In this document: one piece after another, positions 1 through 7,933 of the stretch
Numbering within the stretch: position 1 is the stretch's first letter
How the letters are laid out: the number at the start of each line of letters is the position of its first letter
Assembly (NCBI GenBank): GCA_004340125.1
Contig: SLUK01000005.1
Coordinates: forward strand, 124,001-188,000
Direction: 5' to 3'
Length of the DNA: 64,000 bases
DNA from: Harryflintia acetispora
GTDB taxonomy: Bacteria > Bacillota > Clostridia > Oscillospirales > Ruminococcaceae
The notes under the pieces: model-generated
What the model was told of the DNA's origin: nothing
What the model saw: only the letters and a program-made list of their open reading frames with translations
Databases searched by the model: none
Program-made: the position numbers and the translations under genes

Positions 1-138
1 GGTGTCGCTGGGCTCGCCGTAGTAGGGCTTGCTGATTTCGATCGATTCGATCCCCTTTTCCATCCGTGCGCGCAGCTTGCCGGCGGCGAGATCTGCCAGG
101 TCCACGTCGTCGAAGCTGCAAAGTATGGTAGCCTTCAT
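1..138 (-). CDS. N-terminal fragment of an unrecognised protein (runs off the window)
   Basis: The reverse strand has an ATG at 138-136 preceded by an AGGAG ribosome site. The frame stays open for 46 codons to the window edge. The visible start reads MKATILCSFDDVDLADLAAG and is soluble, with no signal peptide. I do not recognise the family. The gene runs away from the tRNA pair that follows, so it is the first gene on its side of a divergent intergenic region. Confidence 0.6.
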   Translation of the reverse strand, partial: MKATILCSFDDVDLADLAAGKLRARMEKGIESIEISKPYYGEPSDT

Positions 139-314
139 TTTATTCTCCTTTTGCCGCCCGGAGGCGGCCTCCGCTTTTGCGGCGGGCGGAACGCCGGTTT
201 TAAGCCGGAAAACCCGGCGAAAGAATCTGTTTGCATTTAGTTTATCCCGTCCGTAGGCGGTTCATACTTGTGAGTGAAGAAGAGGAAAAATACAAAAATT
301 CGGGGCGGAAGGTA

Positions 315-343
315 TTGACATTTTGTCCATGGATCAGTATAAT
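315..343 (+). promoter_or_regulatory. sigma-A promoter of the tRNA-Gln/tRNA-Pro pair
   Basis: TTGACA at 315-320 and TATAAT at 338-343 are both perfect consensus hexamers with a 17-bp spacer. The predicted start falls about 30 bp before the first tRNA, as expected for a strong stable-RNA promoter. Confidence 0.85.
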
Positions 344-379
344 ATATAAATGTTCGGTGTCCTATCAGCCGAAAGATAT

Positions 380-453
380 TGCCCGATTGTGTAAAGGTAG
401 CACGACAGACTCTGACTCTGTTTGTCTGGGTTCGAATCCTAGTCGGGCAACCA
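380..453 (+). tRNA. tRNA-Gln (anticodon CTG)
   Basis: The acceptor stem TGCCCGA pairs with TCGGGCA. The anticodon stem ACAGA/TCTGT encloses the loop CTCTGAC, giving anticodon CTG, which reads CAG. The T-arm GGTTCGAATCC is present and CCA is encoded at 451-453. It is cotranscribed with the tRNA-Pro that begins 3 bp later. Confidence 0.93.
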
Positions 454-456
454 CTC

Positions 457-533
457 CGGGGTATAGCGCAGTTTGGTAGCGCGCTTGGTTCGGGACCAAG
501 AGGCCGGGAGTTCAAGTCTCCCTACTCCGACCA
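457..533 (+). tRNA. tRNA-Pro (anticodon CGG)
   Basis: The acceptor stem CGGGGTA pairs with TACTCCG with one G-T wobble. The D-arm has TAGCGCAGTTTGGTAGCGC. The anticodon stem CTTGG/CCAAG holds the loop TTCGGGA, giving anticodon CGG, which reads CCG. CCA is encoded at 531-533. A CGG-anticodon Pro isoacceptor fits the GC-rich codon use of the surrounding genes. Confidence 0.93.
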
Positions 534-544
534 GAGTGATCGAT

Positions 545-586
545 AAAAAGTGCCGCGTAAACGTTAAGTTTATGCGGTACTTTTTA
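545..586 (+). terminator. terminator of the tRNA operon
   Basis: An A-rich left arm and a T-rich right arm form a long stem (AAAAAGT-GCCGC... with ...GCGG-TACTTTTT) starting 11 bp after the tRNA-Pro CCA end. Confidence 0.75.
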
Positions 587-617
587 TGTGCTTTTATATT
601 CGCACTTGGCTCTTTAT

Positions 618-643
618 GCCGCTCTTGGGGAGCGGCTTTTTTC
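618..643 (+). terminator. second rho-independent terminator after the tRNAs
   Basis: GCCGCTC-TTGGG-GAGCGGC followed by TTTTTT forms a compact GC-rich stem and U-run. Between it and the S1-domain gene (644-808) I see only the ribosome site and no other feature. Confidence 0.8.
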
Positions 644-808
644 TGTCTGAAAAAGATTTTGCCTCACGTATAAACCCATACCCGGAGTGAATATACATTT
701 ACCATGTCGTATGGCGGACGCCGCGTTGGGGAGTGCTCATGAGGCCCTATGCAAGGTCGGCAAGCCTTTTTGCAAAACGGCAGACAGAGAAAGAGGAGGC
801 AAAAGTAA

Positions 809-1771
809 ATGTTGTTTTTTAAGCCTGAGGGACAGCTGATTGATACCCCCCAGAACCGCGCCATGCTGCGCTGCTCGGCGACCTTGCAGGAGGCCTTCCT
901 GGCCGGAAAGGTGTTGGAGGCGCGCGCCGTCATCTGTGACAGCGAACATAATCTGATCGTCGATCTCGGCTTTTGCCGGGGTATTATCCCGCGGGAGGAA
1001 TGTGCGATCGGCATCCGTGACGGGTCCACCCGGGACATTGCAATCATCTCGCGGGTCAACAAGCCCGTCTGCTTCACCATCACCGACATCGGGCGGGACG
1101 TTCACGGGAACCTCGCGCCCGTCCTCTCAAGACGGATGGTGCAGGAGCAATGCCTCGCGCAATATATCGGCTCGCTGCGCTGCGGCGACATCATCGACTG
1201 CCGGGTGACCCACCTCGAACCCTTTGGCTGCTTTGTGGACATCGGCTGCGGGATCGCCTCCCTCATCCCGATCGACTGCATCTCAATCTCAAGAATATCC
1301 CATCCGAGCGACCGCTTCCGGGTCGGACAGGACATCCGGGCGGTGGTCAAGGCCATCGAGCCGGGCGGGCGGATCTCTCTCAGCCACAAGGAGCTGCTCG
1401 GCACCTGGGAGGAGAACGCCGACCACTTCTGCTGCGGGCAGACGGTGGCGGGCACGGTGCGTTCGGTGGAGGAATATGGGATTTTTGTCGAATTGACCCC
1501 CAATCTGGCGGGACTGGCCGAGCCGAAGGAGGGCGTGAGCCCCGGGCAGCAGGCCAGCGTCTACATAAAAAATCTCATCCCGGAAAAGATGAAGGTGAAG
1601 CTGATCATCGTGGACAGCTTCGATGCCGCCTATCAAACCACAGCTCCCGAGTACTATATCACCGGCGGGCACATCGATCGCTGGCGCTACTCCCCCGCAT
1701 GCTCCTCGCGGGTTATCGAGACCGTGTTCGACGAACAGGAGGAAGCCGCCGAAGTATCCGCGGCATTATAA
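809..1771 (+). CDS. S1-domain RNA-binding protein (ribosomal protein S1-like)
   Basis: This 320-residue soluble protein carries at least two OB-fold S1 repeats. The clearest runs over about residues 125-200, with GDIIDCRVTHLEPFGCFVDI followed by GRISLSHKEL. A second lies at about 210-260 (GQTVAGTVRSVEEYGIFVEL). The N-terminal 20-110 segment looks like a divergent third repeat. S1 domains bind single-stranded RNA. The protein is shorter than full ribosomal S1 and is probably one of the clostridial S1-like regulators. AGGAGG at 794-799 supports the ATG at 809. The gene is monocistronic and converges on the spore protein gene across a shared terminator. Confidence 0.8.
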   Translation: MLFFKPEGQLIDTPQNRAMLRCSATLQEAFLAGKVLEARAVICDSEHNLIVDLGFCRGIIPREECAIGIRDGSTRDIAIISRVNKPVCFTITDIGRDVHGNLAPVLSRRMVQEQCLAQYIGSLRCGDIIDCRVTHLEPFGCFVDIGCGIASLIPIDCISISRISHPSDRFRVGQDIRAVVKAIEPGGRISLSHKELLGTWEENADHFCCGQTVAGTVRSVEEYGIFVELTPNLAGLAEPKEGVSPGQQASVYIKNLIPEKMKVKLIIVDSFDAAYQTTAPEYYITGGHIDRWRYSPACSSRVIETVFDEQEEAAEVSAAL

Positions 1772-1803
1772 CTGCGCATAATACCGGGGATAAGATCAAA
1801 AAT

Positions 1804-1834
1804 AAAGCAGGGCGGCGGCTGCCACCCTGCTTTA
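1804..1834. terminator. bidirectional terminator between the S1-domain and SASP genes
   Basis: AAAGCAGGG...CCCTGCTTT forms a stem with A/T tracts on both sides, between two converging genes. Confidence 0.75.
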
Positions 1835-1886
1835 TCGGGTTTGTGCGACCAGCGCACAACAGAAAATTCTGAATAATCAGAATTCC

Positions 1887-2093
1887 TTATTTCATGGAGT
1901 TCTCGTAGGCCTCGATCATCTTCTTGACCATCTGGCCGCCGACGGAACCAGCCTCACGGGAGGTCAGATCGCCGTTGTAGCCCTGCTTGAGGTTGACGCC
2001 CACTTCGGAGGCAGCCTCCATCTTGAACTTGTTCAGAGCCTCTCTCGCTTCCGGAACGACGGGGTTGTTGCTGCTTTTGCTGTTGTTAGCCAT
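1887..2093 (-). CDS. alpha/beta-type small acid-soluble spore protein
   Basis: This 68-residue protein has the hallmark alpha/beta SASP sequence: EALNKFKMEAASEVGV, then the NGDLTSREAGSVGGQMVKKM block. These proteins coat and protect spore DNA and are degraded by the GPR protease at germination; the EAASEVGV segment resembles the GPR cleavage site. I chose the ATG at 2093, with AAGGAG about 11 bp upstream, over an in-frame GTG four codons earlier that would abut the ribosome site. Expression is expected in the forespore, and a possible sigma-G promoter lies upstream. Confidence 0.96.
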   Translation of the reverse strand: MANNSKSSNNPVVPEAREALNKFKMEAASEVGVNLKQGYNGDLTSREAGSVGGQMVKKMIEAYENSMK

Positions 2094-2152
2094 AATAGTT
2101 AACACTCCTTGTTTCTTTACTTTTTTCTAAATCCTGTTTGCGTTTGCTTTAA

Positions 2153-2181
2153 TAGTATTCTCGCGGGTTGTGCAACTATTA
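2153..2181 (-). promoter_or_regulatory. possible sigma-G promoter of the SASP gene
   Basis: On the reverse strand TAATA (2181-2177) is separated by 17 bp from AATACTA (2159-2153). These resemble the sigma-G -35 (GAATA-like) and -10 (CATACTA) elements, each with a mismatch. The position about 60 bp upstream of the start codon and the known forespore control of SASP genes support the call. Confidence 0.4.
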
Positions 2182-2233
2182 CAGTAAATTTTTTGTCAGT
2201 TTTCTAGTTTTTTCTCCTATTGATCCAGGAAGG

Positions 2234-2269
2234 AAAAGAGCGTTGTGGATTCACCCACAACGCTCTTTC
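2234..2269. terminator. terminator after the lipoprotein gene
   Basis: AGAGCGTTGTGG and CCACAACGCTCT form a 12-bp stem with A/T tracts on both flanks, just beyond the stop codon of the reverse-strand lipoprotein gene. Confidence 0.8.
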
Positions 2270-2278
2270 TTATTCCCC

Positions 2279-2980
2279 TTAATCCAGTTCGCCAAGGCCG
2301 GGGACATATTCCCGCAGCTTCTCGCCCAGCGGGCCGAACTTATCCGCCAGCTCGAGCGCCGATGAAACCATCCCGCCGCAGACGGCGTCCGACAGCTTCT
2401 CGTCGATATGCACCTTCCAGCCGCCGTCCACCCTCTCAAGGGTCAGCTCCAGCTCGGCGGTGCGGCTGCCGTCGGCCTCCTGGACCAGCTCGACCAGCTT
2501 GGCCACATAGTCGCCGTTCCCGCCCTTCAGGGCATCGGCAATCGCAAAATTGATCAGCTCGTCGATCACGCCGGTCAGGTCGGTATTGGTGATGGAAGCG
2601 GACACCGTCGCCCTGTCCCCGTCGATCTGCTCCCGGGAGAAGGTCCCGCTCAGATTTTTCACCAGCGCCTCGATCAGCTCGCGCTCGGGCCCCTCCTCGG
2701 GCAGATCGCCGATGATGACGTTGCCGCCCTTACGGTTGTTGTCCGAATAACGGTTGAAGGTCTCGATGTCCAACTCCTTGAGCGCATCCAGCGCGGTTTT
2801 GGCCGCGCCCGCCGGCGTATCCGGGTCCTCCTGTGGGGATGTCACTTCGGGCTCCTTCGCCTCCCCGGATGAGCTCGGCGCCTGCGGCGGCGCTACCTCC
2901 CGCTTTTTGCCGAGACCGCAGGCCGAAAGCGACAAGGCCAGTGACAGCGCCAGCAGCGCCGCTATAATCCGTTTTATCAA
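2279..2980 (-). CDS. putative lipoprotein of unknown function
   Basis: The 233-residue product starts MIKRIIAALLALSLALSLSACG: a short positive head, a hydrophobic core and the lipobox LSAC, so it should be lipidated at that cysteine and held on the outer face of the membrane. A Ser/Pro/Glu-rich linker follows (about 25-55). The rest has a repeated TVSASITNTDLTG / AELELTLERVDGGWKVHID pattern reminiscent of small NTF2/DUF4878-like lipoprotein folds. No catalytic motif is visible. It has its own terminator and lies downstream of an amidase-type hydrolase on the same strand. Confidence 0.7.
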   Translation of the reverse strand: MIKRIIAALLALSLALSLSACGLGKKREVAPPQAPSSSGEAKEPEVTSPQEDPDTPAGAAKTALDALKELDIETFNRYSDNNRKGGNVIIGDLPEEGPERELIEALVKNLSGTFSREQIDGDRATVSASITNTDLTGVIDELINFAIADALKGGNGDYVAKLVELVQEADGSRTAELELTLERVDGGWKVHIDEKLSDAVCGGMVSSALELADKFGPLGEKLREYVPGLGELD

Positions 2981-3055
2981 TTGGGTTCCTCCCTCATGTG
3001 GATTGGAGCGTTTGCCCCACTTTATTCTTGCCCGCCGGGACGCATGATAAACGGC

Positions 3056-3580
3056 TCAGCGGCCCATGATCTGTACCTGAAAGCCCGCCATCACGTCCAG
3101 CGTCTTTTCGTTGGTCTCCTCGTCCAGCGCGGCGGTGCAGCGCGCATCCACCAGTACCGGGGTCTGCGGCTGCGCGGTCTTGGCCAGCACGGCGTTGGAG
3201 ACGACGCAGATATTGCTCACCAGCCCGCACAGCTCGATCGACTCATACGGGTTCTCTTTGAGGTATTTATAGAGGGAATCGCTCCCGAAGGTTTCCTTCT
3301 CAAACTTTTGGCAGCCCTCTGCCAGTGCCGCGACCTTGCCATAGAGCTGCCAGCCGTCCGTGCCCTTAATGCAATGCTCCACCGGCAGATTCTTTCCCTC
3401 CTGGGTCGAGAGATAGTCCGGGCCGTGGGTGTCCAGGGTAAACACCACGTCGTCCCCGGCCGCCCTGTAGTCTTCAATCTTTTTTATGATGGCCTCTTCG
3501 AGCTGCGCGGCCTTTGGGAAGCCGAGCGATCCGCTGACAAAATCATTTTGATAATCCACCACGACCAGTAGTTTTTTCAA
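3056..3580 (-). CDS. isochorismatase-family cysteine hydrolase (nicotinamidase-like)
   Basis: This 174-residue alpha/beta hydrolase of the isochorismatase superfamily starts MKKLLVVVDYQNDF with the catalytic Asp at residue 9. Lys95 (FEKETFGS) and Cys125 (VSNICVVSNA) complete the Asp-Lys-Cys triad. HGPDY resembles a nicotinamidase metal-site segment (usually DxHxxxH), but the pattern is shorter than in classical PncA, so the substrate may be nicotinamide or another small amide. It is cytoplasmic. The ATG follows a GGGGGTC ribosome site. Confidence 0.8.
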   Translation of the reverse strand: MKKLLVVVDYQNDFVSGSLGFPKAAQLEEAIIKKIEDYRAAGDDVVFTLDTHGPDYLSTQEGKNLPVEHCIKGTDGWQLYGKVAALAEGCQKFEKETFGSDSLYKYLKENPYESIELCGLVSNICVVSNAVLAKTAQPQTPVLVDARCTAALDEETNEKTLDVMAGFQVQIMGR

Positions 3581-3642
3581 GGTTGCGACCCCCTATGCTA
3601 TTTTACTTTTTATCATACCACAGCTTCCCTTCCCGCGCAATG

Positions 3643-3667
3643 GAAAAGCCGGGGCTGAGGCCCCGGC
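3643..3667 (-). terminator. terminator of surface protein 1
   Basis: GCCGGGGC-TGA-GGCCCCGGC followed on the reverse strand by TTTTCC, 20 bp past the stop codon of the surface protein gene. Confidence 0.75.
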
Positions 3668-3686
3668 GTTCCGATCCAGCAGTGAC

Positions 3687-4940
3687 TTAAGGCAGCGGCC
3701 GCTCGATTTTGAGAGTAGGATAGCTGCCGTCTTTGATCTCCCAAATATTCGTGTCCCACCCGGTAAAGGTCGCGGCGCTCTTGAGCTCGGCCTCAGTTTT
3801 CGGGGTTCCGTAGCCGTTGTTCCAGGCGGCGTTGGTCAGGTAGAAGCAGCCGGTGATCCCGCTGCCTCCGGAACCGAGCAGGCCGCCGGCCTTGCCCGCC
3901 TTACTGCTGCTCAAGCTATCCGGCACTGCGTAACAGTTTGTGGCCAGCCCGGACAGAGTGTTGAAGGCACCGACCAGACCGCCCGCCTCGCTGTTGCCGT
4001 CCAGACTGATATTCTGCACATAGCAATCGCTGATGCGCAAAGTTGTATCGCCATAGTCGTCGCCCACCAGGCCGCCGAGCATCGATAACTTGTCGCTGTT
4101 TCCGGTAAAGACCACGTTTTTGGCCCGGCACTGCGATACTGTTGTCATGAACGTATCGCCCAGAAGCGCACCGCACCCGCGCACCGACGGGTCGGTGTTG
4201 GTCACGTCGCTCAGACATATTTTTTGCAGCCGGGCGCCGTTTGCGATTCCGAACAGCCCGGCAAAGGTCTGTCCGCCTTCATCCGGCGCAGATTTTGTCA
4301 GCCTCAGCGCGCTGATTTCATACCCGTTCCCGTCATAGACCCCGCCAAAGGGCTGCGCAACGTCCCCGATTGGCTCCCATGCGGAATAAGTTTCCCCCAC
4401 GTCGATGTGCGCCGTCTGCAAAAAGCTCGCGGAGAGGTGCTCCCGCACATGGTCGAGCTGCCTGGCGCTCGCCACCCGGTAGGGCTTGGACTCCGTCCCG
4501 TCCCCCAGGACGAAGCCGCCGTCCGCGATACTGTGCCCGCAGGTGGAGACCAGCCCGGTCTGAAAGGTTTTCGTCTGGCTCGCCGCGAGGTCGAGCTCCT
4601 CCCGCCCCGGCATGGGCAGTCCGGTGATTTTCAGCGTATAGGTGTGGGGGCCCGTCAAATCATATGCCAGCGGCAGATAGACGTCCGTCTGCCCCGGAGT
4701 GCCGACCGTCAGCTCTTTCCCCGTAAAAAGCGGCTCACCCTGCGCCGAAGCGCCGTCGTAGACCTCGAAGAGGTACCGCTCGGTGCGCGGCGATCGGGTA
4801 AAAGGGATGGTGATCCCATAATTCCCCGTCTCGCCGCTTTGCGCCTGCACGCTCAAATCCGCCGCCCGCGCCGGAAGCAGAAATGCCAAAATCAGAGCGA
4901 AGGCCGCCCCTCTTCCCGCCCATCGTTTCAATGCGCTCAC
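3687..4940 (-). CDS. surface protein 1: secreted GLUG-like beta-helix protein
   Basis: The product has about 417 residues with a signal peptide ending near ARA. An N-terminal domain (about 28-135) shares YGI..PFT.S.RT.RY and PMP.RE.LD with surface protein 2. The C-terminal domain (about 136-410) starts with CGH, then GDGTESKPYRV and QLDHVREHL, FGGVYDGNGYEI, then repeating GGLVG/GGLLG and CY turns typical of GLUG-type beta-helix surface domains. No LPXTG, S-layer or other anchor is visible. The frame opens with GTG at 4940. A TTG at 4931 is better placed behind AAAGGGTGA and gives a cleaner signal peptide. The gene sits directly behind an invertible promoter that currently points away from it. 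Confidence 0.75.
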   Translation of the reverse strand: MSALKRWAGRGAAFALILAFLLPARAADLSVQAQSGETGNYGITIPFTRSPRTERYLFEVYDGASAQGEPLFTGKELTVGTPGQTDVYLPLAYDLTGPHTYTLKITGLPMPGREELDLAASQTKTFQTGLVSTCGHSIADGGFVLGDGTESKPYRVASARQLDHVREHLSASFLQTAHIDVGETYSAWEPIGDVAQPFGGVYDGNGYEISALRLTKSAPDEGGQTFAGLFGIANGARLQKICLSDVTNTDPSVRGCGALLGDTFMTTVSQCRAKNVVFTGNSDKLSMLGGLVGDDYGDTTLRISDCYVQNISLDGNSEAGGLVGAFNTLSGLATNCYAVPDSLSSSKAGKAGGLLGSGGSGITGCFYLTNAAWNNGYGTPKTEAELKSAATFTGWDTNIWEIKDGSYPTLKIERPLP

Positions 4941-4950
4941 CCTTTCAAAT

Positions 4951-4977
4951 GACCGCCAGATAAGCTATCTGCCGGTC
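4951..4977 (+). repeat. invertible promoter 1, gene-proximal 27-bp site
   Basis: The imperfect dyad GACCGCCAG...CTGCCGGTC has the asymmetric core AGATAAGCTATCT. It matches the reverse complement of the site at 5109-5135 at 24 of 27 positions, so the two sites are inverted. Confidence 0.8.
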
Positions 4978-5015
4978 ATCTCTTATGGGGGAAGGGTGAA
5001 AAAAGCCGGATTCCC

Positions 5016-5044
5016 TTGAAAAATGATCCAAAACAGGATATAAT
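5016..5044 (+). promoter_or_regulatory. promoter inside invertible segment 1, facing away from the gene
   Basis: TTGAAA at 5016-5021, a 17-bp spacer and TATAAT at 5039-5044. It reads rightward while surface protein 1 reads leftward, so the gene has no obvious promoter in this orientation. Confidence 0.85.
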
Positions 5045-5108
5045 TGGGCCAGGAATTCCGGGTGTTGAATTATATGTTACAATATCTGGAAAATGCAGTG
5101 TGAAAACA

Positions 5109-5135
5109 GACCGCAAGATAGCTTATCTTGCGGTC
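5109..5135 (+). repeat. invertible promoter 1, distal 27-bp site and hairpin
   Basis: A perfect dyad with two 12-bp arms around GCT. Downstream on the forward strand is TTTCTTTT, so it can terminate the outward transcript. On the reverse strand the same hairpin can end the DUF1015 transcript. Confidence 0.8.
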
Positions 5136-5171
5136 TTTCTTTTCGTCATGAGGGTCCTATGGACCCTTCGG

Positions 5172-6416
5172 TCATTTGATCCTGCGGCATTCGAGATAAA
5201 AGCGCTTGTCGCAGGCGTGGCCCATCGAAAAGGTCTTGCGGGTGAGCGCCCCGTCCAGGATGACGGTTTTGAAAAGCTCGTTTTTATCAATCGGCGGCAG
5301 CAGAAAAGCCACATTCCCGGGCTGCCGTGCCAAGCCGGCGGCGACCTCCTCGCCGTGGATATAATCCACCCGCCCGCCGTATTGGGCGAGGTAGCCGTCG
5401 ATAAACTCCTGCACCGTGCCGACTTCCATATTCGAGCCGGGGCGGACGACTTCGACCGTCTCCCGTTCCTTCCCATGGACGACCTCGAAGCGCTGCACCG
5501 CCTCGCCCCCGCCGCAGAGACTGCGGCGCATCTCGGCAAGGAAGCGCTCCGGCTCCACGCCGAACACCACCCGGTGGATGGGCTCAAACTCTAAAGACGG
5601 GTCGTGCAGGTTGCAAAGCTCGACCAGGGCGTAGCGCGCGGGATGGTGTTCCATCGCCGCCTCGCCGTGCTGCTCACAGAGCCGGCGGTAGCACTCCTTG
5701 GCCGTGGCCAGCGAGTGATTGCCGTCGCCCACCGCCAACGCCAGCGGGCTGCCCGGAACGCCGTATTTTTGGGCATAGGCCGTGGGATCGGCAAAGGCGT
5801 CGAGCGCTTGGTCGAGCCGGCTTGCCGTGTCCTCGTCCACCTTCCAGCCGCGCACCGCGCCGCTGTCCATCATCAGCGGGAAATCGTAGAGCTTTTGCAG
5901 CCGCCGCGGCTCGATCTGCGAAAAGACGCGGTCCTCCCTGTCGTCGAAGAGAATCATGACATGCGGGCTCTCGAGCGCCGCGTGCTCGCGCACCGCCACC
6001 CGGGGCGGTATCCGCTCGAGGACGGTGGCCTCAGTCGCCCGGATCAGGGACTGCGAGCCCTTGTTGTAGTCGTATTCCTTGAGGTCGATCATCCCGATGA
6101 GGCCGCGCCGCACCTTCCCATCGCGCAGGGTGCGTTCGACATATATGTAGCAGCCGCTCAGCTCCTCGAACACCCCGCTTTCGAGGTAGCGCTCCATCTC
6201 TCCATTGACCGAGGCGATCCGCTCCTCCACCCCGCCGCGGCCGAGATAGCTCTCGGGGACGATGATATGATAAGCCGAGGGGGAATCCCCCACAAGGCGC
6301 GCGACCTGCTCCCAATACTGCGGCTCGCTGGTGTACTGGTCACAGGCGACCACCGCGAACGCCTCGCGGTATTCCTCCTTCGGCAGCAGGACGTCCGCCC
6401 GTTTAAAAGCCTTCAT
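5172..6416 (-). CDS. DUF1015 family protein
   Basis: The 414-residue soluble protein is of the DUF1015 (HTH/phosphatase-like, SpoIIE-unrelated) family. Recognisable segments are VLLPKEEYREAFAVVACDQYTSEPQYW near the start, the AVGDGNHSLATAK block and LLPPIDKNELFKTV near the end. The family is widespread in anaerobes and its biochemical role is not established; the GDGNHS motif is its best-known conserved signature. I start it at ATG 6416, which sits 13 bp after the trxB stop codon, so the two genes should be cotranscribed. Confidence 0.8.
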   Translation of the reverse strand: MKAFKRADVLLPKEEYREAFAVVACDQYTSEPQYWEQVARLVGDSPSAYHIIVPESYLGRGGVEERIASVNGEMERYLESGVFEELSGCYIYVERTLRDGKVRRGLIGMIDLKEYDYNKGSQSLIRATEATVLERIPPRVAVREHAALESPHVMILFDDREDRVFSQIEPRRLQKLYDFPLMMDSGAVRGWKVDEDTASRLDQALDAFADPTAYAQKYGVPGSPLALAVGDGNHSLATAKECYRRLCEQHGEAAMEHHPARYALVELCNLHDPSLEFEPIHRVVFGVEPERFLAEMRRSLCGGGEAVQRFEVVHGKERETVEVVRPGSNMEVGTVQEFIDGYLAQYGGRVDYIHGEEVAAGLARQPGNVAFLLPPIDKNELFKTVILDGALTRKTFSMGHACDKRFYLECRRIK

Positions 6417-6429
6417 ATTAAACCTCCGT

Positions 6430-7338
6430 TTATTGCTGGTTGAGATAGCCCGCGGCCATGGTTGCGGCCACCGCGCCGTCCGCGGTGGCGGTGACGATCT
6501 GGCGCAGGGGCTTGCGGCGGCTGTCCCCGGCCACATAAACGCCGGGAAGCGGGGTGGTACAGTCCTCGCCCACGTCGAAATAGCCGCCGTCGGTCAGGGG
6601 CAGTTGATCCTTGTACCGCTCGTTTTCCGGCTTGGTGCCGATGGCGACGAACACCCCGGACACCGGGATCGTCTCGCTCTCGCCGCCCACGGTCGAGTCA
6701 AGGACGATCGCCTCGACCGCATTTTCACCCGTGATGGCGCGGGGGACGGCGTTGTAATGGATGACGATGTTCTCCCGCTTTTTGACCGATTCCTGTAAGA
6801 TCGGCACGCCGCGGAACTGGTCCCGGCGGTGGACCAGGTGGACCGCCGAGCAGTTGTTGGAGAGGAAGAGGGCGTCCTCGAGCGCGGTGTTCCCGCCGCC
6901 GACGATGGCGACCTCCTTACCTTTATAAAAGGCCCCGTCGCAAGTGGCGCAGTAGCTCACCCCGCGCCCGGTCAGGCGCTCCTCGCCCTCGCAGCCGAGC
7001 TTTGCGCGCTTGGCCCCGTTGGCGATGATGACCGCCCTGGCCTCGATGGCGCCGTTTGCGGTCTGTAGCTTCTTGACCTCGCCTTTGAGGTCGCAGGACT
7101 CCAGCTTCTCAAACAGGATTTCTGCCCCCAGGGCGGTGGCCTGGTTATACAGGCTGATTGAGAAGTCCACCCCGGTGATCGACTCGATTCCGGGATAGTT
7201 CTCCACCGTGGGGGTCGAGGCGACCTGCCCGCCGTAGATGTTTTCCTCCAGCACCGTGACCTGATAGCCCGCCCGGATCCCATAGATGGCGGCGGTCAGC
7301 CCGGCCGGGCCCGCGCCGATGACGACGATGTCCTTCAT
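6430..7338 (-). CDS. trxB: thioredoxin reductase
   Basis: The 302-residue flavoenzyme reduces thioredoxin with NADPH. It has the N-terminal FAD motif GAGPAG, the redox pair CATC at Cys130/Cys133, the NADPH motif GGGNTALED and the C-terminal FAD motif GVYVAGDSRRKPLRQ, in the usual order for low-molecular-weight TrxB. The ATG at 7338 gives MKDIVVIGAGPAG, matching family N-termini. An in-frame ATG at 7350 touches the AAAGGA ribosome site and is less likely. It forms an operon with the DUF1015 gene. Confidence 0.95.
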   Translation of the reverse strand: MKDIVVIGAGPAGLTAAIYGIRAGYQVTVLEENIYGGQVASTPTVENYPGIESITGVDFSISLYNQATALGAEILFEKLESCDLKGEVKKLQTANGAIEARAVIIANGAKRAKLGCEGEERLTGRGVSYCATCDGAFYKGKEVAIVGGGNTALEDALFLSNNCSAVHLVHRRDQFRGVPILQESVKKRENIVIHYNAVPRAITGENAVEAIVLDSTVGGESETIPVSGVFVAIGTKPENERYKDQLPLTDGGYFDVGEDCTTPLPGVYVAGDSRRKPLRQIVTATADGAVAATMAAGYLNQQ

Positions 7339-7490
7339 ATTGATCACCATTCCTTTCTCGGGAATTGCGCCGGTTTCGGCAAAGCCGAAAAGGCAGTTGT
7401 TAAGACCGCCAAGGCGCAAGACCATTTCCTCCTGTGTCGGGGTTGCCGGTTTTCTTTCAGTTTACCCTATTTGCCCATCCATTTCAAGGA

Positions 7491-7778
7491 CTACGACCGG
7501 CCGCCCCAGAACCGTTTGCCCCGCATTGGCTGGGTCATGCCGAGGTTACAATCCACAATGATAATATCTTCCCCGATGCTTTTGATATTACACCATTTGA
7601 TGACGATGTCCTCTTCCCGGCCGAATATCCCGAAAAAGCGCGGCCGGCCGTAGATCACCAGCGCCTGCACGCAGGCGTTGGAGGTGTCGATGTCCACGTC
7701 GCAGACGCATCCGAGACGCCTGCCGTCGTAGAGGTTGATGACGTCCTTGTAGCGCAGGTCGCACACTCTGCAGATCAA
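7491..7778 (-). CDS. YlmC/YmxH family PRC-barrel protein
   Basis: This small protein of about 95 residues has the YlmC/YmxH sequence CDLRYKDVINLYDGRRLGCV, then DIVIKWCNIKSIGEDIIIVD. The family is a PRC-barrel fold found in spore-forming Firmicutes, often annotated as a sporulation protein. I prefer the TTG at 7778, which follows GGAGGGG by 6 bp and gives the usual short N-terminus. An ATG at 7799 would add seven residues upstream of that ribosome site. Confidence 0.8.
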   Translation of the reverse strand: MICRVCDLRYKDVINLYDGRRLGCVCDVDIDTSNACVQALVIYGRPRFFGIFGREEDIVIKWCNIKSIGEDIIIVDCNLGMTQPMRGKRFWGGRS

Positions 7779-7842
7779 CGCGTTCCCCTCCCTGATCAAA
7801 AAGACGTATTCCTACTCTTATCATTTTATGGGGCGGGAAGCA

Positions 7843-7878
7843 TAAAAAGACCGCTCCGCCGAGGATGGCGGAGCGGCC
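7843..7878 (-). terminator. terminator of the cysE-cysS operon
   Basis: CCGCTCCGCC and GGCGGAGCGG form a 10-bp GC stem, followed on the reverse strand by a U-rich tract. It lies between the cysS stop codon and ylmC. Confidence 0.8.
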
Positions 7879-7933
7879 CGCTTTTTATTGCTGAGCGCAC
7901 GCGAAGCAATAAAAATAGCTTAAAGAGCTATTC

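Larger units (their letters stand above)
4951..5135. other. putative invertible promoter segment 1 (OFF orientation)
   Basis: A 185-bp element is bounded by inverted 27-bp sites and carries one sigma-A promoter that faces away from surface protein 1. The layout matches segments at 11808, 23912 and 33424: 64 bp from -10 box to distal site and 38 bp from -35 box to proximal site. Inversion between the sites would turn the promoter toward the gene. That is inference; only one orientation is present here. Confidence 0.75.
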
